Of a DNA stretch of 64,000 nt, positions 1-10,128 are shown one piece after another (the stretch's first letter is position 1; each line of letters starts with the position of its first letter). The stretch is from the NCBI RefSeq assembly GCF_958450345.1, contig NC_088781.1:21047857-21111856 (forward strand), written 5' to 3'. A program made the position numbers and the translations under genes. Under the pieces are notes generated by a model. That model made no database searches. It saw only the letters and a program-made list of their open reading frames with translations, and had not been told where the DNA came from. The DNA is from Calliphora vicina. Its lineage: Eukaryota > Arthropoda > Insecta > Diptera > Calliphoridae.

Positions 1-271
1 TCCTAAACATTTTTGCAATATTCCCTCAAGCATCAAGCGGAAGCTGCGAAAAAATTTCCAGAAAATTGTTTTTGACTTCAATTTCCGTGCCCTGTCTTTG
101 GCCTCTAAATATTTAGCAGAGTTCCTGTCAGGAACTTTTTGAGCCTTGTATGTTTTTAAGCCTGCATTGGCTTTAACTTTTCGTACCAAATAGTCCGACT
201 ACTGAGCTAACCGGACTGCTTTCCTACCGGATGTGTTGGGAGCTGTTTTGAAAATGCTTTCTATTTATTGC
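1..271 (-). pseudogene. DD37E transposase, central part, truncated by window edge
   Basis: The reverse complement matches 8330..8640 of the second copy. It includes the stretch around the first catalytic aspartate and the FRSFxQLP-like and EKFR-like segments, in shifted frames. There are stops and frame changes. It continues beyond base 1 of the window. Confidence 0.75.
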
Positions 272-1374
272 GTATTTTTGAATATAATTGAGATTGACTG
301 GAAATATTTTTTGTAAGACAAAAAATAAACTTATCTAAACAAAAAAGATTAGTTTGGAATAAATATGTATCAAATTGGGCCAAATATTTGCAATCCAATT
401 TAAAATCCATTAAATTAAAATCCAAATTTTAATAAAAATTTTAGTTTTAGAAACTCAATAAGTATGTAATATGTAATAAAATCGTTATTTATTAATAAAA
501 CTAAATTAAATTTTCAACGTTTTTTAAATTGGTCATTCTAAATACCAAAGCGTAAAAAAAACTTGTCAAAAGGTCAAAGGGAATCCCGCAATTCCTAAAA
601 ATTGGAGCAAAAATGCCAAAAATGGAATTTTTTACAATTTTGCCCATAGAATCCACGTTTCCTTTGGGGCTGGGAAAATGCTTTGGGAATAAATAGGGAA
701 CATGTCAAAGTTTCCAAAGCTGCTTTCCATTTGCTGATCCCAGCTTTGAGATTTTAGAACATGTGGCCGAATTTTGATAAATAATAGGTCAATTTCCAAA
801 AAATAGAGCATATTTGGTATACCAAAATGTTCTCCGTAAAGATAGGTTACAGAAAAATATAAAATGTTATATCTTCTTAAAAAAAGTTTTTTTTTTAATA
901 AAAAAAGAATTAGTCACCTTTTCGCCCAAAAAAACAGCAAAAATTTACTATTTTTTGAATTTTTAAATTAAAAATCGTTTATTTTTGGATTTGTAATAGA
1001 TATTTCTCTGAAATCTTTTGTATTTTATTTGTAATTTAGCTGCCTAACCAACAAAAAAACTCCGATTCCATTTGGTCCAAAAGTACGCCCTATATTTTTA
1101 GAAAAGCGGACCAAGTTATGGCAAAATTTTAAATTTTGAAATGCCTATAACTTGGAATTTGTAAGAGATAAATAGCACACTCAAGCATTTTTTTCAAGGT
1201 CTAGCCGATCGCTTTCCAAAAATATAAAAATCGGTTGGGAAACAAAAAAATGGCACGTGTTTACATTTGAGCCCGAATTCTCCTTGTCTACGCCCATGTC
1301 AAATTTTATTCCGATTGGCTAGCCGTTTAGAAATGCCATATTTATTTCCAAAAAATTTCGATTCTGCCCCATTG
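272..1374 (+). repeat. R1 interspersed repeat, copy A
   Basis: Matches 38027..39267 (copy C) and the outer parts of 20388..22380 (copy B) along most of its length, though it lacks the first 40 or so bases of those copies. Shared landmarks include AACTTATCTAAACAAAAAA, CAAAATGTTCTCCGTAAAGA and the ending TTTCCAAAAAATTTCGATTC followed by TGCCCC. No coding frame is conserved among the copies. Class unknown; the right end is discussed under findings. It sits inside the DD37E element. Confidence 0.8.
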
Positions 1375-1507
1375 TATACTGTTTAATAAAATTGGAATCG
1401 GTTTGACGGCAGACCTTTGATTGTTTGGCCAACTTTTCGTAGAACCAAGTTGGGTTTTGTTGAAAATATTTAATAATTCTAATACGCACTCTTTTCTCTT
1501 CACTCAT
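1375..1507 (-). pseudogene. DD37E transposase, N-terminal DNA-binding part
   Basis: Reads from ATG at 1507 as MSEEKRVRIRIIKYFQQNPT, then a helix-turn-helix-like stretch (KLAKQSKVCRQT) up to IKQY, where R1 begins. It aligns residue for residue with the start of the copy at 8109 (MSDEKKVRIRIIKYF). The role of this part in Tc1/mariner transposases is to bind the terminal repeats. Broken by the R1 junction at about 1375. Confidence 0.8.
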
Positions 1508-1609
1508 TTTAATCAGATTAACAACAAATGAACGTAACTGACATAAAAAAAATCAAATAAAAGTTTAAAGGAAAAACGTGTGTTAAGGTTCTTTCGATCT
1601 CACTCCTTA

Positions 1610-2741
1610 CCCGAGGTGTCCTATTTTGAGACCTCACAGCGCTGATCCTGAGAGGTATGTTGGTCTTTAATCCTTAAACTCGAGTACTTCTCAATTTGAC
1701 CTAGTGGTATTGCTAATGTTCGTACTGGTAAAAATTTGGCTTCAAAGATTTTCCAATATCTGTGTCACTTGTTTTTAATATCTCGAAAAGCTGGTCAATA
1801 GTTTAATTTCTTATAATTACAAAAGTACTGTTCTGCATTGAAGACCTCTACCCAATTTATATACCTTCAGCCTGCCTTTTTTAAGAACCATACACGCACC
1901 ATATGTTGCTCTTAAAATTTAGCACAATACAACAGTGAAAATGACAGCATGTCATGACACACATGTTGGAAACTAAGGAAAAGACACCTTATTACTATTA
2001 TTTTTTTTTACTGCGGTACACATTTATATGTCGAGTGTATAAAACATTGTCTGTGTCCTGTTGAAGTAACAGCAGAGCATGATGAACCTTGTTTAAGGAT
2101 TTTGCCATGACATTTTTTTGCTTGATTTTCCCGTTCATTTGGTCGTCGTTTAGATGGCAACAATTGTTTGTTTGTTGCCCGTGTGGCTTAAATTTATTAA
2201 GCCAACATTGTTAACTGTATATGAGTGTTGGCTGGCATTTTGTCTTGTGTATCCTTAAATTGTCCTTTTTATGATTTGTGATGGGTGTTCTTTTTTTTGT
2301 TTTCTTTTATAATAATTATTTGTTGAGATAAGCAGCTTTTAAGTGATAATAGATGTGTTTTGTAAAGGAAAGTAAATAAAGAGAAAATTGGTTAAGTACA
2401 TAGATTTAGAATACATAGATTTAAAACAGCCAGTTCCTTTTTGGTGGAAAGAAAACAAAGTCGATTAATTGTTATCTTTCAGAAATAAATATTTTTAAAA
2501 CTTTATATTTTCCATAAATTAGTTTGCCAACCACCTTTTTTCTGATAATATCCATTCAAATTTTACTGTCTCAATTTTCATTCTACTAGAGCAATTGTCA
2601 GCAAAATTTAGTTTCACATTTTCCGAATTTCAATTTAAAATCTTAACTTAGTTCCGGAAAATTTTCACTTTTTTCTAATAATTAAAAACACAATTATTGT
2701 TTCATTCAAATACAATACAATTTTATTATTGCAGATTAATT
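1610..2741. other. non-repeat AT-rich DNA, no gene recognised
   Basis: No match to the other repeats of this window and no convincing open frame on either strand. This is one of the few parts outside recognisable transposons. It lies downstream of the small secreted-peptide gene. Confidence 0.4.
2722..2727 (-). terminator. poly(A) signal AATAAA of the small peptide gene
   Basis: The minus strand reads AATAAA 14 bases after the stop codon of the 44-codon frame. This is the canonical hexamer at a short but acceptable distance. Chance occurrences are common in AT-rich DNA. Confidence 0.45.
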
Positions 2742-2876
2742 TTAGCGTCCATATAATGGTGATGAGTAACGCCCGTATTGTGGACGATAGTAGTTATGAG
2801 GTAATGACTGCACAAAGTAAACAGCAGACATCAGAATAAATACAACAACAATTGAGAAAATATTTAAAAAATTCAT
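2742..2876 (-). CDS. small secreted Tyr/Pro/Arg-rich peptide, 44 residues
   Basis: A single-exon frame of 44 codons from ATG at 2876 to TAA at 2742. Residues 1..24 form a typical signal peptide: a short polar start MNFLN, a hydrophobic core IFSIVVVFILMSAVYF, then VQS as a likely cleavage site. The predicted mature part is 20 residues, LPHNYYRPQYGRYSSPLYGR, with 5 Tyr, 3 Pro, 3 Arg and no acidic residue, so its net charge is positive. It contains two related blocks, RPQYGR and SPLYGR. A GR at the end of each could act as a monobasic amidation and cleavage site, as in neuropeptide precursors; a short cationic Pro-rich antimicrobial peptide is the other obvious reading. An AATAAA lies 14 bases past the stop, and TATA-like boxes lie 74 and 95 bases before the ATG. 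The clean signal-peptide layout and non-repeat flanks argue for a real gene. No homolog is recognised by eye and the function is unknown. Confidence 0.6.
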   Translation of the reverse strand: MNFLNIFSIVVVFILMSAVYFVQSLPHNYYRPQYGRYSSPLYGR

Positions 2877-2949
2877 TGTATTTTTTTGTTAATTAATAAT
2901 CACAGTTTCTGATGTTATAAGTAGACGGATTAGTATAGAACTAAATGAA

Positions 2950-2976
2950 TTTATACAGAAGTATAAACTCTTTATA
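2950..2976 (-). promoter_or_regulatory. two TATA-like boxes upstream of the small peptide gene
   Basis: The minus strand has TATAAA at 2971..2976 and again at 2950..2955. Starting about 30 bases after the nearer one would give a 5' leader of roughly 45 bases. No initiator or NF-kB-type site was identified with confidence. TATAAA is common by chance at this base composition. Confidence 0.3.
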
Positions 2977-3091
2977 AATGTTCTTTATAATGAAAGTGGA
3001 ATAAGTCGAGATATTAAAAAAAAGCACAATACTTCGTGTTGATCATTCTGTAATTTTCACAAAACGAAAATTTTGATTTTAAAAAAATTTA

Positions 3092-3474
3092 AAGCAACAT
3101 ATTTATAAGAATTTGATTTGTTTTTAAATACAAAGCAACATGTTGATAAGTAATGTTTTGATAGCAACATGTTGCTATATTAATTTAAATTGACATTGGT
3201 TCCAATTATCAATTATAAGAACATGTTGCTGTGTATTATTAACTTTTTCTTGGAATTCTTGAAATAATGTTGAGAGAGAATTTAATCTTAGCAACATGTT
3301 GCTAAGGCATCTTATGATAGTAGTATATTGCTAATTACACATTGGATGCAATTATTGTGTTTAGAAACTTTGTAACTTGTTCAGAAAAATTTAAATTTGG
3401 GAAACATGTTGCTATACAAATGTATTAGCAATTTCTGGGAAATATTTACTTTTCAAAATTTAGGCAACATGTTG
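3092..3474. repeat. palindrome array AGCAACATGTTGCT, part 1
   Basis: Perfect or near copies of the 14-base palindrome AGCAACATGTTGCT or its core CAACATGTTG occur at 3134, 3163..3176, 3221..3230, 3290..3303, 3401..3413 and 3463..3474, with a decayed copy at 3092. They are spaced about 30 to 110 bases apart. The sequence between is AT-rich and only loosely alike. The array resumes at 7665 after an insertion of about 4.1 kb. Confidence 0.7.
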
Positions 3475-3490
3475 AAAATTTATTCTTTAA

Positions 3491-6400
3491 CTAGCAGACC
3501 CGGTGCGCTTCGCCACCCCAATTAGAAGAATGAAATAGTACTATTAAGTCTCCCTTTGTGAATCTAATTGTAAATGTCTAATTTCATATTTCTGGGTCCA
3601 TTATTATAGAAAATGCAAAAGAATGTTACCACTAAAGTCACCTTTTGTGAATTCAAATTCATTTAAAATCATGTGTGCCTAAAATTATTATAAAATATTC
3701 AAAAAGTACCATTGCAATAAACAAATAGTACCATTGATTATCACTTCTGAATTCGCATTCACTAAACCATAACCCGTCGATTTTGAATTTTAAATTTGTA
3801 TAGCCTTTCCTATATTATCAACTAATTTTGTTTCTATAACAATTAATATTTAAAAATTATCACAAAACCAAAAAAAAAAAAACGAAATCGCGGTTTTGAA
3901 ATTCTTTGGTTTTTTGGAAACGCTAGGTCCATTATTATAGTAAATTCACAATAGTACGTATGAGAACAAAGAAAAAGTACCAAGCGCCTTGAATTTCCAC
4001 TCACTTGGGACCATAGACGCCTAATTTCATATTTCTATGTCCATTATTACAGAAAATTCATAAAGTACCATTAGAATATATAAAAAGCACCAAAAATCCC
4101 CCACTTGTGGTTTCCCACTCACTCCCATATAAGCTTAATTTCATGGTTTTAGGTTCATTGGTGAAGAAATTACAAAGAGTACCATTCGAATAAAGAAAAA
4201 GTACCAAAAAGTCTCCCCTAGAATTCTAACTCACTTAGGACCATGTATGCTTAATTTCATGTTTTTAAGTCCATTGCTATAGAAAATTAAAAAAAGTATC
4301 ATTAGAATAAACAAAAAGTACCATGAAGTATCCGCTTGAATTTTCAATCACTTAGGACCATATACGCTTAATTTCATATTTCTAGGTCCATTATATTATG
4401 GAAAATGCAAAAAGTACCATTAGAATATAGAAAAAGTACCAAAAAGCACCCACTTGTAGTTTCCCACTCACTCGGTTCCATATAAGCTTTATTTCATGTT
4501 TCTAGGTTCATTGGTGAAGAAATTACAAAAAGTACCAATCGAATAAAGAAAAAGTACCACAAAGTCTCCCCATAGAATTCTCACTTACTTAGGACCATAT
4601 ATGCTTAATTTCATGTTTCTACGTCCATTGTTAAAGAAAATTCAAAAAAGTACTATTAGAATAAACAAAAAATACCAAAAAGTCTCCCCCTAGAATTCTC
4701 ACTCACTTAGGACCATATATGCTTAACATCATATTTCTATGTCCATTATTACAGAAAATTCAAAAAGTACCATTCGAATATAGAAAAAGTACCAAAAAGC
4801 AGTCACTTGTAGATTCCCACTCACTCCGGTCTTAATTTCATGTTTTTAGGTTCATTGGTGAAGAAATTACAAAAAGTACCATTCGAATAAAGAAAAAGTA
4901 CCAAAAAGTCTCCCCCTAGAATTCTCACTCACTTAGGACCATATATGCTTAATTTCATGTCTCTAAGTCCATTGTTAAAGAAAATTCAAAAAAGTACCAT
5001 TAGAATATAGAAAAAGGTCCAAAAAGCCCACACTTGTGGTTTCCCACTCACTCGGTTCCATATAAGCTTTATTTCATGTTTCTAGGTTCATTGGTGAAGA
5101 AATTACAAAAAGTACCAATCAAATAAAGAAAAAGTACCAAAAAGTCTCCCCCTAGAATTATCACTTACTTAGGACCATATATGCTTAATTTCATGTTTCT
5201 AAGTCCATAGTTATAGAAAATTCAAAAAGTACCATTAGAATAAAGAAAAAGTACCAAAAAGTCTCCCCCTAGAATTCTCACTCACTTATGACCATATATG
5301 CTTAATTTCATGTTTCTAAGTCCATAGTTATAGAAAATTCAAAAAAGTACCATTATAATATAGAAAAAGTACCAAAAAAACCCACACTTGTGGTTTCCCA
5401 CTCACTCCGTTTATATATAAGCTTTATTTCATGTTTCTAAGTATATAAGTCTTACAAAAAGTACCATTCCAATAAAGAAAAAGTACCAAAAAGTCTCCCC
5501 CTAGAATTCTCACTCACTTAGGACCATATATGTTTAATTTCATGTTTCTAAGTCCATTATTATAGAAATTTCAAAAAAGTACCATTAGATGAACAAAAAA
5601 GTACCTATAGTACAGTTCACACATTTTGATACCTAAATATGATCCCCTATTCCTAACACTAACTTCACTCAAATACATATCAGCTAACTTTAATGTCGAT
5701 AACTGAAATAATTTAAATTTTAAAAAAGTACCATTATGAGAAAAGTACCAATTTCCCTTTTCTTACTTGAACACCCCTCAAGTTTGAAATTTAAAAATAT
5801 TCCATTTTGCAAAAATTGTTTATGCTACAGGCATGTATCAAAATATTAAAATCTGTGTTAATGTGCCCAAGAATAAATATGTTTTAAAAAAAGTACCAAA
5901 CTGTTTACCCTGATTTGGCCCAATATACACCTTGGTACTCGAGTTCCAAATAACACCCTGTTAGTTAATTTTTGTATGAATCCAGGAACCAACGTTAAAA
6001 AAAATTATCAAAATTGGCTTAATAATTTCAAATATAATGTATTTTCCCGATTTTATCCCCTTTTTGGTACCTTTTTTATCCCCATTGAGGTGGTACAATT
6101 TCATTCAAATAAATTTCTGTAACGTGGTGGGAGCTCATAATAAAATATTCGTATGTCTATGTCAAATTATAGAAAAACATATTTTATGAAAAAGTACCAA
6201 AAATTAACACAATTTTTATCCCTTAAAGGTTCGAATTTCTAAAAAGTACCAAACTTATATTTTTTATTTTTTGTTAATTAAAGAATACGATTTAAAATTT
6301 GTTTCTATGTTTATTGGTTTAAAAGATACATAGGGTGCAAAAAAAGTACCAAAATACAGTTTTTACCCGTTTTCTCCCCTAAAAGTTTCGAATTTCCAAA

Positions 6401-6682
6401 AAGTACGAAACACCTGTCGGCTTATTTTTTAAATGGAGTAACATGCTATTTTAAGTTTTTTTGTATCTTTATTAGTTTTGAAGATATAAGGTTACCGAAT
6501 TTACCCGTTTTTACCCTTTTTTACCCCCTAAACGTTAGAATTTCCAAAAATCCCTTCTTATCGGATCGTTTTGGGGAGGGAGGAACCCACAGTTAAAATT
6601 TCGTGATTCTAGCTTCAGCCGTTTGGGCTGTGCGATGATGAATCAGTCAGTCAGTCAGTAACGTTACTCTTTTATATATATA
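3491..6682 (+). mobile_element. R7: unclassified 3.2 kb element carrying a minisatellite
   Basis: Begins CTAGCAGACCCGGTGCGCTT and ends with a block containing a short hairpin (CAGCC/GGCTG at about 6612..6630), then TCAGTCAGTCAGTCAGTAAC and a TA-rich tail. Paired ends of this kind (CAGACCCGG near one end, CAGTCAGTCAGT plus a TA-rich tail at the other) are familiar in insect genomes, but the class cannot be fixed here. Most of the body (3520..5600) is a 117-bp tandem array; 5600..6590 is rich in the motif AAGTACCAAA. There is no transposase or reverse transcriptase frame, so it is non-autonomous. It sits inside the palindrome array. Confidence 0.6.
3520..5600 (+). repeat. tandem array, ~117-bp unit, about 18 units
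   Basis: Successive units share CACTTAGGACCATATATGC, TTAATTTCATGTTTCTAAG, TCCATTGTTATAGAAAATTC and GTACCATTAGAATAAAGAAA. Landmark GTACCAAAAAGTCTCCCC recurs at about 4201, 4551, 4671, 4907, 5136, 5254 and 5480, giving steps of 117..120 or about twice that. Two variants alternate in places: one with TCTAAGTCCATTGTTATAG and one with TAGGTTCATTGGTGAAGAAA, making a dimer of about 235 bases. The first units (3520..3900) are the most diverged. Confidence 0.85.
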
Positions 6683-7614
6683 TTAGAGTGCTCCAAGATT
6701 GTATGGACGAAAAAAACTTTCTAGGTACAGGCCGTCCCCCCCTCTAGAATTGTTCTATGTATTGTAGAAACACGTTGTGTAAAATATTAGGATGATAGGA
6801 TAACGTTAACTGGTGGCGCAACGACGCTGAAGTTTTGAGGTGCATTTACAAGGGGAAAATATGCAATTTTTTCAGTTTTTGTAAAAATTTTGCCATTAAA
6901 TAATGACTTTTACAATTTAATTTAAAAGAATCGAAATGTGTACGTAATTGTCGTTATAATAAGATATAAAAGACAAAAATTGGTGAAAAAATGTTAAAGT
7001 TATTAAAAAATCGCCAGGCCATTAGCGTGTCTCAGGCCACTAGAACAAGAAATTTATGAACAAAATTAACATATTTTGAGAAATATTAAAATAAAAGCCC
7101 ATTTTTACTTAAAATATATCCATATTTACTTGTATATGAGTTTTTGTCCTCGTAGGATACCGTTAACCTATTCGCAGGTATGACCAAAAAAATTAAATTT
7201 TTTTAACGGCAGTTTCAAAACTCCAATTTCAAATTTTTAAAAATTTTGTTAAACAAATTTCAGAATTTTTTGATCATCACATGGGGATTTATTGACAACA
7301 TAATAGGGAATAAAAATGTGAAAAAAGTATGTCAATACCTCCCATAGTTTTTCCTTACCTGCGATATAAATTTTGCGATTTTCGAGAAAAACTAATTTTT
7401 TGGCCATATTTTGGGGAATGACCAGAATTTCCTTACTGTAATGATTTTTAAGTAAAAGCTATTCGGAATAATATAGTCCAGGTAATTTTAAATATAGTCT
7501 GAAAGTTTTACTAAAATCGGAAAACCTTAACCCTTAAATCGTGAAGGTCAAAGGTCAATTTTTTCAATATTTGTAATTTCTCATGGAAAGATATCGAAAT
7601 ATTATATATTTGCC
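6683..7614 (+). repeat. R2 interspersed repeat, copy F (right end missing)
   Basis: Starts at TATTAGAGTGCTCC and runs with high similarity to the copies at 43931..44995 and 49643..51395. Shared stretches include GTGCATTTACAAGGGGAAAA, TGTACGTAATTGTCGTT, TCGCCAGGCCATTA and ATCATCACATGGGGATTTAT. It stops at about 7614, short of the right end seen in copy G (GGCCACCCTAAT at about 44986). No coding frame. Family class unknown; its ends resemble short inverted repeats (TAGGGTGNCC). Confidence 0.75.
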
Positions 7615-7664
7615 ACAATTTTTATATATTTTTCTTTTAAATGTTGATAAGCTATCCAATGAGA

Positions 7665-7969
7665 GAAACATGTTGCTCTAGACATTTGTAAGAATATTAG
7701 CCACAATTGGTGTGCTTAAAAGTCTTAGCAATATGTCAAGAAGTTACAAAATGTTGGCAACATGTTGCTGTAAATATTTATACACAATATTATACATAAT
7801 ATTTAATTTTGAATCCCAGGCAACATGTTGAAAATTCATTAAATCTTAATAATATGTTGGAAACTATTTCATTAAAGCAACATGTTTTGAATACAATCAT
7901 ATTTATGCAATTTAATTTAAAAATTATATTTTTTATCTCTTAGCAGTCTAATGAAAGCAACATGTTGCT
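7665..7969. repeat. palindrome array AGCAACATGTTGCT, part 2
   Basis: Copies at 7665..7678, 7756..7769, 7819..7830, 7876..7885 and a perfect one at 7956..7969, which abuts the insertion site of the DD37E element. It continues the array at 3092..3474. The phrase GGCAACATGTTGAAAATTYATT occurs in both parts (3463 and 7819), so they are diverged tandem units of one array. Confidence 0.7.
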
Positions 7970-7974
7970 ATGTA

Positions 7975-9160
7975 AGGACAGAGATCGAAAAATTCTTAAC
8001 ACACGTTTTTCATTAAAACTTTTAGAAAAAATATTATTTGATTTTTTTTGGATCAAGTTACCTTATGTTTAATGTCAATTATGTTCATTTGTTCTAAATT
8101 TGATTAAAATGAGTGACGAGAAAAAAGTGCGTATTAGAATTATTAAATATTTTCATTAAAACCCAACATGGTCCTATAAAAAGTTGGTCAAACAATCAAA
8201 GGTCTGCCGTCAAACTGATTTTAATATTATTAAACAGTATTGGGAGAACTTGTCTGTTGATAGAAAACTTGGTTCAGGTAGAAGGAATAGTCCACATGAT
8301 GTTTCTAAAACCCACAAATAGAAAGCACTTTCAAAAGAGCTCGCAACTAATCCGGTAGGAAAGCAGTCCGGTTAGCTCAGTACTCGGACTATTTGGTACG
8401 AAATGTTAAAGGCAATGCCGGTTTAAAAACATACAAGGCTCAAAAAGTTCATGACAGGAACTCTGCTAAAAATGTAGAGGTCAAAGATAGAGCACCGAAA
8501 TAGAAGTCAAATTTTATACAAAAAATATACAAAAATATATAATGGATGACAAAACGTACGTATTGAACATTTTTCGCAGCTTCTGGGTCAATTTGTTTAT
8601 GTTGCTGATGCTCAAGGGAATATTGTAGAAAAGTTTAGGACCCAAAAGCTGAAAATTTTACCAAAAAGTTCATTGTATGGCATGCATTATGGGGACTCTA
8701 TAAATACCGAAATTGTCATCAAGAAGGATGCTTCCATTCATAAGATTTCTTAATGTGTCCACCTATTTTTGGCCTCATTTGGCATCCTGTCACTATTGTA
8801 AGCAATGTCTTGGATGGTTAAAGAACAATAATGTGGTATTTGTACCAAGAGATGCAAATCCTCCACACTGTCAGGAGTTAAGGCCAGTGGAGAGATATTG
8901 GGATTTTGTTAAAAGAGAATTGAAGAGCACAAGTTGGACTACCTATTCGAACAAAGTTACAGAAAGCTCAATAAAAACGTTAATGGAGGGGTTTCCGGAA
9001 AAGGTTCATAAATTCATCACTATTGATTAGGTATAATAAAAATAATTTTTGTAAATTGTAATAATAATTTCAATCGAATAAAAAAAATCAAAACTGTGTG
9101 TTTAGTGGTTTAATTTTTATTAACATATATGTATGTTAATAGTTTTTCGATCTCAGTCCT
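7975..9160 (+). mobile_element. DD37E-type Tc1/mariner element, copy 2, complete ends
   Basis: The terminal inverted repeats are AGGACAGAGATCGAAAAATT at the left and AGGACTGAGATCGAAAAACT inward from the right, flanked by TA at 7973..7974 and 9161..9162. Length is 1186 bases, normal for the superfamily. It encodes one decayed transposase (8109..9030). It inserted at the edge of a CAACATGTTG palindrome. Confidence 0.9.
8109..9030 (+). pseudogene. DD37E Tc1/mariner transposase, broken
   Basis: Starts at ATG 8109 with MSDEKKVRIRIIKYF, then an in-frame stop (CAT TAA). Frameshifts and stops follow throughout. The last third is readable at 8713..9030: FWPHLASCHY, NNNVVFVPRDANPPHCQELR, PVERYWDFVKRELK and MEGFPEKVHKFI. 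In this family FWPDLASCHY holds the second catalytic aspartate; here it is His. From that position to the Glu of RPVE there are 37 residues, the DD37E spacing. The first aspartate lies in the MDDKTYV stretch near 8541. It cannot encode an active enzyme. Confidence 0.85.
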
Positions 9161-9452
9161 TATAAAATATTTTAAGAATATATTGTACAATCGTTTATTT
9201 TTCTTTCTTACCCTTGCAAGCTTTTACTTATGTCTAATTTTGTTGGATAGTATTGATATGCATTCTTTGGAATAATTTCGAGTTAAATCATTCAATATTA
9301 TATGAATCTTTGAAGAGCCGTATCGAGCTAAAATTTCACTTGTCGAAGTGAATATATATTTTTGAATATATAAATTTTGAGAATGGCCCCTAATGTCAGT
9401 TCTGTTTTGACATTTGTATAGTAAACACATGCGAAATACACGTTAATAAACA

Positions 9453-10128
9453 ATGTTACGCTACACTGCTCCAGAACGCGGAATATTGCTGACTATTTAT
9501 TTGACCAATAATCGGTCGGTTTTTTCATCAAAAATAATCATGAGTGATGAGGCCCATTTCCATCTTAGCGGGTACGTAAATAAGCAAAATTTACGCTTCT
9601 GGGGCACTGAAAATCCGCGTGTAACCCACGAAGAGCCATTACACCCGCTCAAAGTCACTGTATGGTTTGCTGTTTTCGCTGGAGGAGTCATCGGACCTTT
9701 TTTCTTCGAAGACGTCGCGGGCCAAACGGTTACTGTAAATGGTGAGCGCTACAGAGCAATGATCAACGAGTTCTTTTTGCCGCAACTTGATGAATTGGGA
9801 TTGGAAAACATGTGGTTCCAACAGGTCGGTGCAACGGCACACACTGCACGTGCCACAACCGATATGCTGCAGGATGCATTTCCCGGGCGCCTAATCTCCC
9901 GTTTTGGCGCTCCAGACTTCTTTTTGTGGGGCTTTTTGAAGTCGCGGGTTTATGTCAACAAGCCTCAGACTCTTGCAGCTCTTAAAGACAATATCCGTCA
10001 AGAATGTGAGGACCTATCGCCGGAAGTTTTGGCAAAAGTAATGGAAAATGCCATAAAAAGAGCTCAAATGACAATCAACAATCAATTGTGGCGGCGGCTA
10101 TTTACATGACATCATATTCTCGACTTGA
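9453..10128 (+). pseudogene. DD41D (rosa-like) mariner transposase with internal deletion
   Basis: The open frame 9453..10109 (218 codons) begins MLRYTAPERGILLTIYLTNN, like the true start of this transposase group (MERYT..., helix-turn-helix follows), then jumps at about 9520 to SSKIIMSDEAHFHLSGYVNK from the catalytic domain. So well over 100 residues, including the rest of the DNA-binding region, are gone while the frame stays open. The first Asp is in MSDEAHF. The second (QQDGA in relatives) is Val in MWFQQVGATAHTA. The block with NWPPRSPDLTP is deleted, leaving RFGAPDFFLWGF with the third Asp. Using relatives, the spacing would be 41 residues. Near 10080 a frameshift separates the usual ending; the other frame reads GGGYLHDIIFST and stops at 10128. 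The terminal repeats were not identified. Confidence 0.85.

Larger units (their letters stand above)
1..1607 (-). mobile_element. DD37E-type Tc1/mariner element, copy 1, cut by window edge and split by R1
   Basis: The right end (1578..1607) reads inward as AGGAGTGAGATCGAAAGAAC, next to a TA at 1608..1609. It matches the terminal repeat of the complete element at 7975..9160. Two blocks of transposase sequence on the minus strand (1375..1507 and 1..271) are separated by repeat R1. The other end lies outside the window. Against the second copy, about 85 bases of element sequence are missing at the R1 junction, so R1 arrived with a deletion or replaced part of the element. Non-functional. Confidence 0.85.

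Noticed and set aside
3092..3474. Reading the CAACATGTTG palindromes as p53 or steroid-receptor response elements
   Set aside because: The match to the p53 half-site pattern fails at the outer positions in most copies, and no neighbouring target gene is evident.
3520..5600. Possible CRISPR-like array (regular repeats and spacers)
   Set aside because: The spacers are themselves repeated, the unit is 117 bases and the DNA is clearly eukaryotic; it is a minisatellite.
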